Below, piece by piece: positions 1 to 5,132 of a stretch of 5,162 nucleotides of DNA. Under the pieces are notes generated by a model that had not been told where the DNA came from, ran no database searches, and saw nothing but the letters and a program-made list of their open reading frames with translations. The stretch covers positions 1 to 5,162 of the forward strand of contig JAFGIH010000838.1 in NCBI GenBank assembly GCA_016929985.1, given 5' to 3'. Origin of the DNA: Thermoleophilia bacterium. Lineage in GTDB: Bacteria; Actinomycetota; Thermoleophilia; RBG-16-64-13. Position numbers and translations under genes: made by a program. The stretch's first letter is position 1. Every line of letters begins with the position of its first letter.

Positions 1-330
1 CATTGGGCCTACAAGTACATCTGCTACGCGGTGGACCAGCATATCGTGACGGGGTACCCGGAGGGGGACTATCGACCAGCCCAGCAGGTGACCCGCGATC
101 AGATGGCTGTGTACATGGCGCGGGCGATGGTCGCGCCGTCGGCCGCGGTGCTGGCGGACTACACTCCGGCCGATCCGGAGAACTTCCCGGATGTCCCGAC
201 CGACCACTGGGCCTACAAGTACGTCGAGTACTGTGTCGAGCAGGGTGTCGTGGGCGGCTATCCGGAGGGTGACTACAAACCCGCCGTCATCGTCACGCGC
301 GACCAGATGGCGGTATATATAGCGAGGGCG
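1..330 (+). repeat. Tandem SLH-encoding repeat, 204-bp period
   Basis: Bases 4-18 (tgggcctacaagtac) recur exactly at 208-222. Bases 91-126 align with 295-330 with few changes, mostly at third codon positions. Both pairs are offset by 204 bp, which is 68 codons. This is an intragenic duplication of an SLH unit plus its linker, and the third-position differences suggest the protein sequence has been kept under selection. Confidence 0.85.
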
Positions 331-348
331 TTTGGCTTGTGGGAGTGA
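1..348 (+). CDS. SLH (S-layer homology) domain protein, C-terminal fragment
   Basis: The frame is open from base 1 to a TGA at 346-348, so only the last 115 residues of a longer protein are present. Two SLH repeats are visible. The first is cut by the window edge (starting HWAYKYICYAV, running through GYPEGDY to VTRDQMAVYMARAM). The second is complete and starts at about residue 63 (FPDVPTDHWAYKYVEYCVE, then GYPEGDYKPA and VTRDQMAVYIARAF). Equivalent positions are 68 residues apart. The protein ends five residues after the second repeat (GLWE region). SLH domains anchor exported proteins to cell-wall polysaccharide or other envelope polymers, so the whole protein is expected to be extracellular and tethered to the surface. 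The catalytic or structural part and the signal peptide lie outside the window. It is transcribed toward the phage-type cassette and is probably a host gene unrelated to it. The SLH identity is firm, but the role of the full protein is unknown. Confidence 0.9.
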   Translation, partial: HWAYKYICYAVDQHIVTGYPEGDYRPAQQVTRDQMAVYMARAMVAPSAAVLADYTPADPENFPDVPTDHWAYKYVEYCVEQGVVGGYPEGDYKPAVIVTRDQMAVYIARAFGLWE

Positions 349-385
349 CGTCCACGGCGAGCGCCTTTGCCCATCCTCGCTCTAT

Positions 386-413
386 GCGGCCCTCCTGAGG
401 CAGGGAGGGTCGC
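386..413 (+). terminator. Hairpin downstream of SLH gene, possible terminator
   Basis: GCGGCCCTCC at 386-395 pairs with GGAGGGTCGC at 404-413: 10 base pairs including one G-T, with an 8-nt loop. It begins 37 nt after the SLH stop codon, where a terminator would be expected. No T-run follows on either strand, so it is not a classical intrinsic terminator. It may act only as a 3'-end stabilising stem. Confidence 0.4.
395..407 (+). repeat. Left copy of a 13-bp inverted repeat flanking the cassette
   Basis: CTGAGGCAGGGAG here is the exact reverse complement of 5068-5080. The two copies point inward around the whole five-gene cassette, like terminal inverted repeats. Roughly 0.2-0.4 such matches are expected by chance in a window of this size (my rough estimate), so significance is weak. 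This copy also overlaps the 386-413 hairpin. Confidence 0.25.
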
Positions 414-483
414 AGCGCGTCTGCGTGCCAGCAAGAGCGTACGGCGGAGGAAGTACACACGAAGCATGGAAGTTCCTTCTCAT

Positions 484-542
484 CCCCCGGGCGGTCCACG
501 GACTTCGGACATCCCCCTCTTGTCCAAGTCCACGCCCGGGGG
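484..542. repeat. Long imperfect inverted repeat (59 nt) between convergent genes
   Basis: The outer arms are CCCCCGGGCG (484-493) and CGCCCGGGGG (533-542), a perfect 10-bp match. The inner arms are GGACTTCGGACA (500-511) and TGTCCAAGTCC (521-531), giving 11 bp with one bulged C at 506. The loop is nine C/T-rich bases (512-520), and six bases on the left face one on the right between the two stems. It lies 135 nt past the SLH stop and about 176 nt past the terminase stop. It would fold in transcripts from either strand, so a bidirectional terminator or a structured RNA element are the leading options. No T-tract follows it. Confidence 0.6.
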
Positions 543-718
543 TCGTCGCGAGCCACGCGAGGGAAGGCGATCTCACGACGAGCGGTGATGCCTCTGGGAT
601 GGGTGTTCTCGCAGGACCCATTCGATCTATCACGGGGCGCGGTCTTTGCGCTCACCGTTCGCGGCGTCTGGAATCCCGGCGCCCTTGTCCTCTCGCTGTC
701 GCCGCCTCTTCTGTCCCC

Positions 719-2389
719 TCATCGGAACTTCTTGTCGAGTGGAATGGAGATTCGGTTCCGATCTTTCCGGTCAAGTGACTTCGTCATCACCACGCGCCCG
801 CGTCGGTCGCCAGGCGCCTTGTCCCGCGGCTTCGCGCGGCCGATGCGGAAGACGTGGATGTCCTCGGGTTCCTGCCAGAAGGCCTGCACGACAGCATCGC
901 CGTGGTCGGTCGAGCGGCCGATGCGTTTGCGGATCTCCTCCTTGCTCTCCACCACGATCCGGCCTCCGCTCGACATCCGCCAGTGCGGCGCCGTCAGATC
1001 ACCGGTCAGCAGGTCGTCGGCTGGCAGGGCAATCTCCTGCTCATTCGCAGGGTCGAGCAGCTCCCGCAGATTCCACCAGGCCGCGCTCCGTTTGTTCGCG
1101 AAGAGCATCTCGCCTGAGCGATCCTTCCAGTCCGTGGACTCGCCCGCGTTGAAGGCGACGACCTCGAACTTCTGCTCCCTCAGTCTGTCCACGACTCCGG
1201 AGCCTACCCCCACCACATCGACGACCGCGTAGCCACCGTGTGACCGCAGGATCGGCACCACGTTCCCGGTGATGACCATCGTGTCCGGGATGCCGTATGG
1301 TCGCAGCTCCCGGAGGGCATTCCCGTACCGCAGCGCCAACACACTGGCGTCCCCTCCCCGACCGACATCCACCCCCACACAGGTGAACGCCGGCCAGTCG
1401 TGGGCCTCGTCGATCTCCCGCCAACGCTCATTTGCCGCCTCGATCCAGGCCAGTGGGATCAGGCCTTCGTCCTCGCTCGAGGCGAACTCCCCCAGCGCCC
1501 GGTTGGCGAACATAGCACTCGGCCGGATGATCCGCACGCCCAGGAGCCTCTCGAGGTTGGTCTGTGGCTTCTCGTCCGGCTGCAGACGGGCATATTCGCA
1601 GTGCCAGGTGTCGAGCCGGTTCCTCGCCCACTCGCGGTCGACACGACCCGCCTCCAAGCACTGGTCGAGGCTGATGTGCGTGACATGCCAGTCGTCGAAG
1701 CCAGGCTTCCGGCTGTGAATGTCGTAGAACCGGCCCTGCGGCTCCCCGGGAGTGCTGATCGCCAGCGCATAGCAATGCTGGCCGCTCAGGGCGCCTTCGG
1801 CCGCATCCCAGATCGGCGGCGGGATCGCCTTCGCCTCATCGAACACATAGAGCAGGTGCTCGGCGTGCGCCCCCTCGATGTTCTCCGGCCGATCGCTGGC
1901 TACCGCGAAGGCCTGCCCGTGGTCCAACTTGAGGTGCTGCTCGAGCAACTCCGTGCGCGGGTCGAAGGGGGCCCGCCCCAGCTGTTCCCAGTTCAGCCGG
2001 CGCGCCCACAGCTTGATCTCCGGCCACAGAAACAACGTCAGCTGCCGGTGGACGGAGGCCGTCGTCACCACCTTCCACTGGACGCCGGCGGCCTCCCTGG
2101 TAAGAGCGAAGTGCAGGACCAGCCAGGCCGCCAGCGCGGTCTTCCCCAACGAGTGCGGCCCCCGCACAGCCTGCCGGCGCAGGCCCTGATCAAATCGGCG
2201 CAGCACCTCCTCCTGGTAGGAGGTCGGCCCCTCCCCCTCGGACCACTGCAGGCACTCCTTCACCCAGGCGACGCGGTGGTGGGTATAGCCGCAAAGGCGG
2301 GCCTGGGTGGTCTGAGACAGAAACTCCCGGGCGAGCCGGCCGAAGAGGTTACGTGCGGGGGGCGGTGTCGAGCTGTTGGAGACGCTCAC
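719..2389 (-). CDS. terL: Phage terminase large subunit (ATPase/nuclease)
   Basis: This 556-residue protein has the two-domain layout of tailed-phage terminase large subunits, which power DNA packaging into the procapsid and cut the concatemer. In the ATPase domain, Walker A is GPHSLGKT at residues 77-84 and Walker B is LLYVFDE at 179-185 (D184, catalytic E185). The AISTPGEPQG stretch at 210-219 fits the coupling motif. The RNase H-like nuclease domain shows its acidic residues in GVDVGRGGD (D341), VVDVVGVGSG (D391) and TDHGDA (D495/D498). The length is normal for the family and all key residues are present, so it looks functional. The start is GTG at 2389, chosen because GGGAGGAG precedes it by 4 nt. 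The gene overlaps the upstream DUF5681 gene by 41 nt in another frame, implying coupled translation. The tail from about 514 is strongly basic. No portal gene follows. Terminase identity is firm; the subfamily (Terminase_6-like) is less certain. Confidence 0.93.
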   Translation of the reverse strand: MSVSNSSTPPPARNLFGRLAREFLSQTTQARLCGYTHHRVAWVKECLQWSEGEGPTSYQEEVLRRFDQGLRRQAVRGPHSLGKTALAAWLVLHFALTREAAGVQWKVVTTASVHRQLTLFLWPEIKLWARRLNWEQLGRAPFDPRTELLEQHLKLDHGQAFAVASDRPENIEGAHAEHLLYVFDEAKAIPPPIWDAAEGALSGQHCYALAISTPGEPQGRFYDIHSRKPGFDDWHVTHISLDQCLEAGRVDREWARNRLDTWHCEYARLQPDEKPQTNLERLLGVRIIRPSAMFANRALGEFASSEDEGLIPLAWIEAANERWREIDEAHDWPAFTCVGVDVGRGGDASVLALRYGNALRELRPYGIPDTMVITGNVVPILRSHGGYAVVDVVGVGSGVVDRLREQKFEVVAFNAGESTDWKDRSGEMLFANKRSAAWWNLRELLDPANEQEIALPADDLLTGDLTAPHWRMSSGGRIVVESKEEIRKRIGRSTDHGDAVVQAFWQEPEDIHVFRIGRAKPRDKAPGDRRGRVVMTKSLDRKDRNRISIPLDKKFR

Positions 2390-2798
2390 CGAACTCCTCC
2401 CATCGCTCCGCGGGCACGAAGTCTCGCATCAGGGCGGCGATCTCGCGCAAGAGCTCCTGCATCCGCGTGGCGTCGTAGATGGTCTGCGTCAACTCGTGTC
2501 GCTGCGGCGGCGGTCCCTCGAGATACTCGAAGATCAACTTCACCAGGGGAGCGTTGCCCTTTGCCGCGTTCACGACGATGGACTCTGTGAGCAGATCGTA
2601 GAACTCTTTCTCTCCGCCCTTGCCGTCCTTGGTCGTCTTGCGCAGGGCCTGGATGAGGAGGTTCTTTAGACTCTTGCTGCCCTTGGGCCGGCCATGGTTG
2701 GGTACCCCCGGCTGTCCGAAGCGCGTGTGCAGCGGCGGCTTCTTGTATCCCACCTCGTAGTTTTCGTTCCCGTTTGTCTCCCGTTCCTCGGCAACCAT
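2349..2798 (-). CDS. DUF5681 phage protein, putative terminase small subunit or packaging accessory
   Basis: This 149-residue protein has an N-terminal motif typical of DUF5681: VGYKKPPLHTRFGQPGVPNHGRPKGSKSLKNLL at about residues 16-48, rich in Gly, Pro and Lys (key parts GYKKPP, HTRF, GRPKGSKS). Proteins with this domain are commonly encoded directly upstream of terminase large subunits. The remainder (about 60-145) is predicted alpha-helical with alternating charge, and DNA binding is plausible but not shown. The ATG at 2798 begins 1 nt after the stop of methyltransferase B, with AGGGG 8 nt upstream. A GTG at 2807, overlapping that stop by 8 nt and preceded by GGGGAGA, would add three residues and cannot be excluded. 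The 3' end overlaps terL by 41 nt. The family call is good; the packaging role rests on gene position. Confidence 0.75.
   Translation of the reverse strand: MVAEERETNGNENYEVGYKKPPLHTRFGQPGVPNHGRPKGSKSLKNLLIQALRKTTKDGKGGEKEFYDLLTESIVVNAAKGNAPLVKLIFEYLEGPPPQRHELTQTIYDATRMQELLREIAALMRDFVPAERWEEFGERLQQLDTAPRT
2394..2401 (-). promoter_or_regulatory. Ribosome-binding site setting the GTG start of terL
   Basis: On the - strand GGGAGGAG lies 4 nt before the GTG at 2389-2387. No ATG occurs in this frame near the N-terminus. The site sits inside the 3' end of the DUF5681 gene, so ribosomes finishing that gene could re-initiate here. Confidence 0.7.
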
Positions 2799-2799
2799 G

Positions 2800-3651
2800 T
2801 CAGTCACCCCTCTCCCCTTCCTGCGCATCTCCCCCGAGACGTGCCCTTGCGATCTCCGGGAACGCGCGCCCATCTCCCTCCAACCTCGCCTCCCTGCCGG
2901 TGAGCTGCTGCCAGCGGAGCACACACACGTCCACGTAGGCCGGGCTCAGCTCCATCCCAAAGGCGCGGCCGCCCAGCTGCTGCGCGGCGATGAGGGCCGG
3001 CCCACTGCCTAGGAACAGATCGAGCACGATCTCTCCCGGAGACAGGTGGTTGCGGATCGGGATGCGCCACAGCTCCGTCGGTTTCGTCGTGGGATGCTGG
3101 TGCTCGCTCTGGCGCGGGATCTGCCACACGGTGGACTGATTCCGCTCGCCCAGGAAGGTGTGGCGTTCTCTCCACCCATAGAGGCAGGGCTCGTGCTGCC
3201 AGTGGTAATCGGCGCGGCTGAACTGAAAGCTCTCCTTCGTCCACACGATCTCCTGGTGGACCTCTACACGCACGGAGGCCAGCGCGGCGAGAAAGGCCGG
3301 CCGCGTGATGCTCGCATGCCAGATGTACCAGGCGGCCTCGTCGGTCACCTGCGCGGCGGCCGCTCGGAAGGCCTTCGTCAGGAACTCCTCCAGCGCCGCC
3401 CCCTGCAGATCGTCGTTGGCGATGGGATCGTAGACGAGGCCTCCTCGGTGTTCGCGCCGGTGGGCATTGCCGTCGTAGGAGACGCCATAGGGCGGGTCGG
3501 AGGCGACGAGGCCGGCCTGCTCTCCCGCCATCAACCTCTCGACCGCGGCCGGATCGGTGGCATCCCCACACAGGAGGCGATGCTGGGGCCTGGGCGTGGC
3601 CTCGAAGCGCTTGCCGCAGTGCTCACAGGTGCATTCAACCGTTTCGCTCAT
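2800..3651 (-). CDS. Beta-class DNA methyltransferase B (N6-adenine or N4-cytosine)
   Basis: This 283-residue protein transfers a methyl group from S-adenosylmethionine to an exocyclic amino group of DNA. The catalytic motif IV, SDPPYGVSY, is at 51-59. It comes before HPTTKP (186-191) and the AdoMet-binding motif I DLFLGSG (211-217), followed by the acidic GMELSPAYVDV (232-242). This order, with the variable target-recognition region between, defines the beta class. DPPY is compatible with either N6-adenine or N4-cytosine. Residues 1-30 contain C7, C9 and C12 (CTCEHC), then H24 and C28 in the HRLLCGDAT segment, suggesting metal binding. Motif I reads GSGPAL rather than the common GSGTT. The start at 3651 has GGAGGT 5 nt upstream; it overlaps the end of methyltransferase A by 17 nt. 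It is a paralogue of A (shared N-terminus and C-terminal AdoMet half) with a different central region, so probably a different recognition sequence. No restriction enzyme is adjacent. Confidence 0.9.
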   Translation of the reverse strand: MSETVECTCEHCGKRFEATPRPQHRLLCGDATDPAAVERLMAGEQAGLVASDPPYGVSYDGNAHRREHRGGLVYDPIANDDLQGAALEEFLTKAFRAAAAQVTDEAAWYIWHASITRPAFLAALASVRVEVHQEIVWTKESFQFSRADYHWQHEPCLYGWRERHTFLGERNQSTVWQIPRQSEHQHPTTKPTELWRIPIRNHLSPGEIVLDLFLGSGPALIAAQQLGGRAFGMELSPAYVDVCVLRWQQLTGREARLEGDGRAFPEIARARLGGDAQEGERGD

Positions 3652-4381
3652 GGCGCACCTCCGCGAAGGTCTGTCCCGTGGCGGCGAGCGTCGGCTGCTG
3701 CTCGGTCAAGCTCATCCAGCGTCGCAGGGCGACATCCACATAGGCGGGCGAGATGTCCATCCCCAGGCATCGCCGACCCACCTGCTCCGCGGCCACCAGC
3801 GTGGTGCCACTGCCCAGGAACGGGTCGAGGACGGAGGCGCCGTCACTTGCGTAGCTCTGCAGCTCGGCCCACATCCGCACCGGCTTGGGGCAGGGATGGC
3901 CGCCGGTGTCCTTGTGGGTGCCGGCGGGGAAGTCGAAGACATCGTGGGGTCGGGTGCGAGGCCAGTGCTCTCCGAAGAACACGATCGGCTCCCAGCACCA
4001 GAAGCGGGAGACCTTGCCATTGGTCATGGCATTGGTCTTGATCCACGGCGCCACGTGGTAGGGCGCGAAGAGCTGCAGCCACATCGCCAAGTTATGGCAT
4101 CCGGGGGTGACGAGCTGTCGTTGGCTGAACCTGCACGCAGCCGCGAACCACTGGCGGGTGAACTCGCGGTAGGCCTGATCGCTTCTGCTGTCATCGGTCG
4201 CCTCGTCATAGCCCAGGCCCACGTTATAGGGAGGGTCGGTGGCCAGCAGCTCAGGGGCTTCGCCGGAGATCAGCGTGGCCACCTCGGTGTCGCTGGTGGC
4301 ATCGCCGCACATCACGCGATGTTTCTCCTGCGGCTCGGCCTCGAAGCGATGCCCACAGTGCTGGCAGGTGCACTCAGACAT
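3635..4381 (-). CDS. Beta-class DNA methyltransferase A (N6-adenine or N4-cytosine)
   Basis: This 248-residue AdoMet-dependent DNA methyltransferase has motif IV TDPPYNVG at 48-55, HPCPKP at 162-167 and motif I DPFLGSGTT at 186-194, followed by GMDISPAYVDVALRRW (207-222). The order gives the beta class. DPPYN-type motif IV is most often seen in adenine-N6 enzymes, which is a lean rather than proof. The N-terminus carries C4, C6 and C9 (CTCQHC), then H21 and C25 in the HRVMCGDAT segment, closely matching methyltransferase B. The start at 4381 is preceded by GGGAGG with 7-nt spacing. That site lies inside the codons for the CPRCGRL end of the ParB-like gene. The start overlaps the ParB stop in the 8-nt sequence ATGTCTGA, so translation is probably coupled. 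The central region between motif IV and motif I is shorter than in B (about 139 against 161 residues) and diverged, where target recognition is expected. Confidence 0.9.
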   Translation of the reverse strand: MSECTCQHCGHRFEAEPQEKHRVMCGDATSDTEVATLISGEAPELLATDPPYNVGLGYDEATDDSRSDQAYREFTRQWFAAACRFSQRQLVTPGCHNLAMWLQLFAPYHVAPWIKTNAMTNGKVSRFWCWEPIVFFGEHWPRTRPHDVFDFPAGTHKDTGGHPCPKPVRMWAELQSYASDGASVLDPFLGSGTTLVAAEQVGRRCLGMDISPAYVDVALRRWMSLTEQQPTLAATGQTFAEVRHERNG

Positions 4382-5009
4382 CGGTCAGCCTCCCGCAGCG
4401 GGGGCACTGCACCACCTGTCCCAACAGCCACAGATCGCCCGGGCGCGTGACGGGATTTGCGGGGGGCTCCGGGGCCTCGACTTCCTCCGGCTCCTCTTCC
4501 GTGTGGAACTGGCTCATCAACTCCGCGAAGGCCTGCTCGGTGTAGCCGGTCAGCTCCATGTCCGCCCCCAACACCTCGAGCAGGCCCGCATCCAATTCCT
4601 GTAGGAGATCCTTCAGCGAGCCGGGGTCCATCTCGTTGAGTTCGGAGAGGCGGTTATCCGCGACGAGATCGGCCCACTCCTCCGCCTCGCTGGCGTAGTC
4701 CTGGCGATCCAGGGGCACGAGGTCCACGCCCAAGAGCTTCGCGGCCGCCAAGCGGCCATGTCCGCGCACGATGAAGCCCGAGCGGGTCGAGACCGTGATG
4801 GGCGCGCGCCATCCCTGGTGCCGGATGATCTTGCTCAACAGACGGATCTGCTCCTCGGAATGGCGGTTGGGATTGCGCGGGTTGGGCACGAGTGTCTCGA
4901 TGTCCGCGATCTCGTCGTGCGCGCAGTGCACGGGGATGCCGGAGGCGGAGACGGGTTCGGTGAGGATATCTGTCGATGTTGCCGTGGGATTTGCTGACGC
5001 CTGGTCCAT
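4374..5009 (-). CDS. ParB/Srx-fold nuclease-like domain protein of a phage ParB-methylase module
   Basis: This 211-residue protein carries a ParB N-terminal-type domain at about 33-125. IETLVPNPRNPNRHSEEQI (37-55) matches the opening strand and the conserved N-P-R-x-N element. GFIVRGHGRLAAAKLLG (78-94) is the GH-x-R-x-x-A box that in ParB proteins forms the nucleotide-binding pocket. WADLVADNRLSE (112-123) is the usual downstream element. An acidic stretch follows (EEEPEEVEAPEPP, 171-183). It ends with RPGDLWLLGQ (189-198) and a cysteine pair, C202 and C205 (CPRCG). The part up to 198 is what I would expect of the N-terminal half of fused phage ParB-methylase proteins, here a separate gene. 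It is unlikely to be a chromosome-partition ParB: there is no HTH-plus-dimerisation region. The ATG at 5009 is chosen because GAGGAG precedes it by 5 nt; a TTG at 5033 lacks such a site. It is the first gene of the operon. Its precise role is unknown. Confidence 0.82.
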   Translation of the reverse strand: MDQASANPTATSTDILTEPVSASGIPVHCAHDEIADIETLVPNPRNPNRHSEEQIRLLSKIIRHQGWRAPITVSTRSGFIVRGHGRLAAAKLLGVDLVPLDRQDYASEAEEWADLVADNRLSELNEMDPGSLKDLLQELDAGLLEVLGADMELTGYTEQAFAELMSQFHTEEEPEEVEAPEPPANPVTRPGDLWLLGQVVQCPRCGRLTDV

Positions 5010-5014
5010 GATGT

Positions 5015-5020
5015 CTCCTC
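5015..5020 (-). promoter_or_regulatory. Ribosome-binding site for the ParB-like gene
   Basis: GAGGAG on the - strand, 5 nt before the ATG at 5009, selects this start over the upstream in-frame TTG at 5033. Confidence 0.65.
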
Positions 5021-5067
5021 GGCCAAAAGACAAAGCCGGTCTCTGCGCTCAGGCTCGGGACGCTCAT

Positions 5068-5080
5068 CTCCCTGCCTCAG
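5068..5080 (-). repeat. Right copy of the 13-bp inverted repeat flanking the cassette
   Basis: Read on the - strand this is CTGAGGCAGGGAG, identical to 395-407 on the + strand, so the copies face each other across the cassette. The match stops at 13 bp on both sides. A chance match is quite possible. Confidence 0.25.
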
Positions 5081-5110
5081 CGCGGATTCCGGCTGTGCAC
5101 CGTCGGATCC

Positions 5111-5132
5111 CCTCTGCTCACAGGAGCAGAGG
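5111..5132. repeat. Perfect 9-bp inverted repeat upstream of the operon
   Basis: CCTCTGCTC (5111-5119) and GAGCAGAGG (5124-5132) are exact reverse complements around a 4-nt loop, ACAG. It lies about 100 nt upstream of the first start codon of the cassette. It could be a terminator of a gene beyond the right edge, an operator, or a leader hairpin. No T-run follows on the - strand, where GGATCC comes next. I find no convincing -35/-10 pair in 5010-5162. Confidence 0.5.

Larger units (their letters stand above)
349..718. other. Non-coding region between convergent genes, rich in inverted repeats
   Basis: This 370-base stretch separates the stop of the SLH gene from the stop of the terminase gene. 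Several frames are open through it, as is usual in GC-rich DNA. None has a good ribosome-binding site, a recognisable motif or natural amino-acid composition (their products are rich in Arg, Ser and Pro without domain patterns), so I call no gene here. It contains at least four inverted repeats: 386-413, 484-542, 546-560 (5-bp perfect stem, 5-nt loop) and 599-621 (ATGGGT/ACCCAT). It may hold terminators for both converging transcripts, a structured RNA, or a recombination junction. I see no tRNA, and no CRISPR-like repeat. Confidence 0.6.

Noticed and set aside
293..778. Open frames on both strands through the gap (for example 293-655 on -, 332-778 and 585-1232 on +)
   Set aside because: They overlap the ends of firm genes, have Arg/Ser/Pro-rich products and lack good ribosome-binding sites.
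1400..2590. Long + strand open frame opposite terminase and the DUF5681 gene
   Set aside because: It lies antisense to a terminase with all catalytic motifs. Its product is low-complexity, rich in Arg, Pro, Leu and Gly, without a domain. It is a GC-rich shadow.
2799..2924. N-terminal extension of the DUF5681 protein to an ATG at 2924
   Set aside because: It would overlap methyltransferase B by over 120 nt and adds an Arg/Gly-rich segment unlike the family. The ATG at 2798 (or GTG at 2807) has a ribosome-binding site and normal spacing.
2800..4381. Restriction-modification or BREX/DISARM-type defence system
   Set aside because: Two methyltransferases are present but there is no restriction endonuclease, helicase or other defence component. 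The neighbours are packaging genes, so a phage modification role fits better.
3046..4450. Two long + strand open frames opposite the methyltransferases (3046-4041 and 3557-4450)
   Set aside because: Both are antisense to well-supported methyltransferase genes and show no motif or ribosome-binding site of note.
4374..5009. Chromosome or plasmid partition ParB
   Set aside because: No ParA is adjacent. The protein has the ParB/Srx domain but no helix-turn-helix and dimerisation region, and it ends in the linker typical of phage ParB-methylase proteins.
4654..5067. Out-of-frame - strand reading frame starting with ATG at 5067 after GGGAG
   Set aside because: It runs through the ParB-like gene in another frame and has shadow composition (Arg/His-rich). 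The ParB frame is clearly the real one.
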